From positions 23,095 to 29,210 of the forward strand of contig JAHZCF010000099.1 of the NCBI GenBank assembly GCA_019423005.1: DNA of 6,116 nt, in the 5' to 3' direction. Positions 5,260 through 6,116 of this stretch are shown in pieces. Position numbers and translations under genes: made by a program. Origin of the DNA: Haemophilus sp. Its GTDB lineage: Bacteria; Pseudomonadota; Gammaproteobacteria; Enterobacterales; Pasteurellaceae. Positions within the stretch are counted from its first letter, which is position 1. Every line of letters starts with the position of its first letter. A model generated the notes under the pieces. The model made no database searches. It had not been told where the DNA came from and worked only from the letters and a program-made list of their open reading frames with translations.

Positions 5260-6116
5260 ATGTCTATTCTATTACAAGGCGGTCGTTTTAAAAAACGTTT
5301 AATGCCGATTTTATTGTCTGTTGCGTTAGCAGGTTGTTCTAACTTATTTGGCAGCAGCTTTACCCAAACATTACAGCGTGATGCCAATGCGAGTTCTGAA
5401 TTTTATATGAACAAATTAGGGCAAACACAGGATAAAGAAGATCAACAAACATACAAACTCTTAGCGGCTCGTGTATTAATTTCCGAAAATAAAGTACCCC
5501 AAGCGGAAGAGTTATTAACGGAGTTAGTTGACTTAAACGAAGCACAACAATTAGATCGCACGTTAATTGAAGCTCGCATCGCCGCAGCAAAAGGCAATAA
5601 TGATGTGGCTGAAGGTAAATTACGTGCACTCGATCTGACTAAATTAAGTCCATCACAAAAATCTCGTTATTACGAAACCTTTGCTCAAACAGCTGAAAAT
5701 CGTAAAGACGTGATTGAAGCGGTGAAAGCGCGTATCAAAATGGATGAAAACTTAACAGACATGCAACGTCGTAAAGATAATGTTGATAAAACTTGGTCGT
5801 TACTCCGTTCTGCGAATACGGCTGTTATCAATAATGCCTCCGATGAAGGTAGCGTGGCATTAGGCGGTTGGCTCGCCTTAATTAAAGCCTATAATGACAA
5901 TATCCGTCAGCCGGTACAATTAAGTCAAGCATTGCAAAGCTGGAAATCCGCTTATCCAAATCACGTTGCGTCAACCTTTTTCCCTAAAGAGCTAGAAAGT
6001 TTGTTGAATTTCCAACAAACAAATTTAGCTCAAATTGGTTTAGTCTTACCTTTAAGCGGTGATGGCCAAATTTTAGGTACAACTATCCAATCAGGTTTCA
6101 ATGATGCAAAAGGTGA
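5260..6116 (+). CDS. lpoA: Penicillin-binding protein activator LpoA, 3' end outside the window
   Basis: LpoA is an outer-membrane lipoprotein that reaches through the periplasm to stimulate the peptidoglycan synthase PBP1A; it is essential in H. influenzae from published work. The reading frame starts at the ATG at 5260, with GGAG 5 bases upstream, and runs off the window after 285 codons; the family has about 575 residues in Haemophilus. The start shows a type II signal peptide: basic RFKKR (9-13), a hydrophobic run (14-24) and lipobox LAGC with the lipidated Cys at 26. Residues about 34-253 form a helical, TPR-like N-domain with conserved blocks such as SPSQKSRYYET, TWSLLRSANTAVINNASDEG and LGGWLALIKAYND. 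From 257 the periplasmic-binding-protein-like C-domain begins (AQIGLVLPLSGDGQILGTTIQSGFNDAKG). The signal peptide and these blocks closely resemble H. influenzae LpoA as remembered. It is transcribed away from rsmI. Confidence 0.96.
   Translation, partial: MSILLQGGRFKKRLMPILLSVALAGCSNLFGSSFTQTLQRDANASSEFYMNKLGQTQDKEDQQTYKLLAARVLISENKVPQAEELLTELVDLNEAQQLDRTLIEARIAAAKGNNDVAEGKLRALDLTKLSPSQKSRYYETFAQTAENRKDVIEAVKARIKMDENLTDMQRRKDNVDKTWSLLRSANTAVINNASDEGSVALGGWLALIKAYNDNIRQPVQLSQALQSWKSAYPNHVASTFFPKELESLLNFQQTNLAQIGLVLPLSGDGQILGTTIQSGFNDAKG

Noticed and set aside
5360..5629. Minus-strand open frame of 89 codons inside lpoA
   Set aside because: It lies fully opposite the conserved LpoA N-domain, is rich in Leu, His and Cys as antisense shadows often are, and has no supporting signal.
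1..6116. Mobile element, CRISPR array, tRNA/rRNA, toxin-antitoxin or defence system
   Set aside because: The window is almost filled by five conserved core genes, and no array-like repeats, transposase, RNA-gene signature or unknown gene was found.

Overview
The window looks like a chromosomal housekeeping segment from a Haemophilus-type member of the Pasteurellaceae. Three things point there. The DNA is moderately AT-rich, and all five recognisable proteins align with gammaproteobacterial families. There are also five exact copies of the 9-base Haemophilus DNA uptake core (AAGTGCGGT) in 6.1 kb, close to the roughly one per 1.2-1.3 kb known for H. influenzae. The alternative Pasteurellaceae core (ACAAGCGGT) was not seen. 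From memory, the LpoA start resembles H. influenzae LpoA with many substitutions, so a sister species is as likely as H. influenzae itself; the species cannot be fixed by reading.

Layout: positions 1-2502 (minus strand) carry pntA and the first two thirds of pntB, the two subunits of the proton-translocating NAD(P) transhydrogenase, 10 bases apart and clearly one operon. Positions 2503-2809 are the only long non-coding stretch. It holds the tldD terminator, an uptake sequence and the upstream region of pntA, with a CRP-like/FNR-like dyad. Positions 2810-4258 (minus) are tldD, a metallopeptidase subunit whose best start is an ATG 36 bases inside the longest reading frame. Positions 4259-4341 hold a bulged hairpin with an eight-T run on its far side. 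Positions 4342-5190 (minus) are rsmI, the 16S rRNA C1402 2'-O-methyltransferase. From 5260 to the end (plus) runs the first half of lpoA, the outer-membrane lipoprotein activator of the peptidoglycan synthase PBP1A, divergent from rsmI across a 69-base gap.

How the genes relate: pntA-pntB form one functional complex in the inner membrane that makes NADPH from the proton gradient. rsmI and tldD are co-directional and may share a transcript, but have no obvious common function. The rsmI/lpoA divergent pair is, from general knowledge, a conserved gammaproteobacterial arrangement.

I found no evidence of a new biological system, mobile element, CRISPR array, tRNA or rRNA. The observations worth a second look are small-scale: a full-length uptake sequence encoded in the PntA interdomain linker, a candidate CRP/FNR operator before pntA, and the hairpin element between rsmI and tldD.
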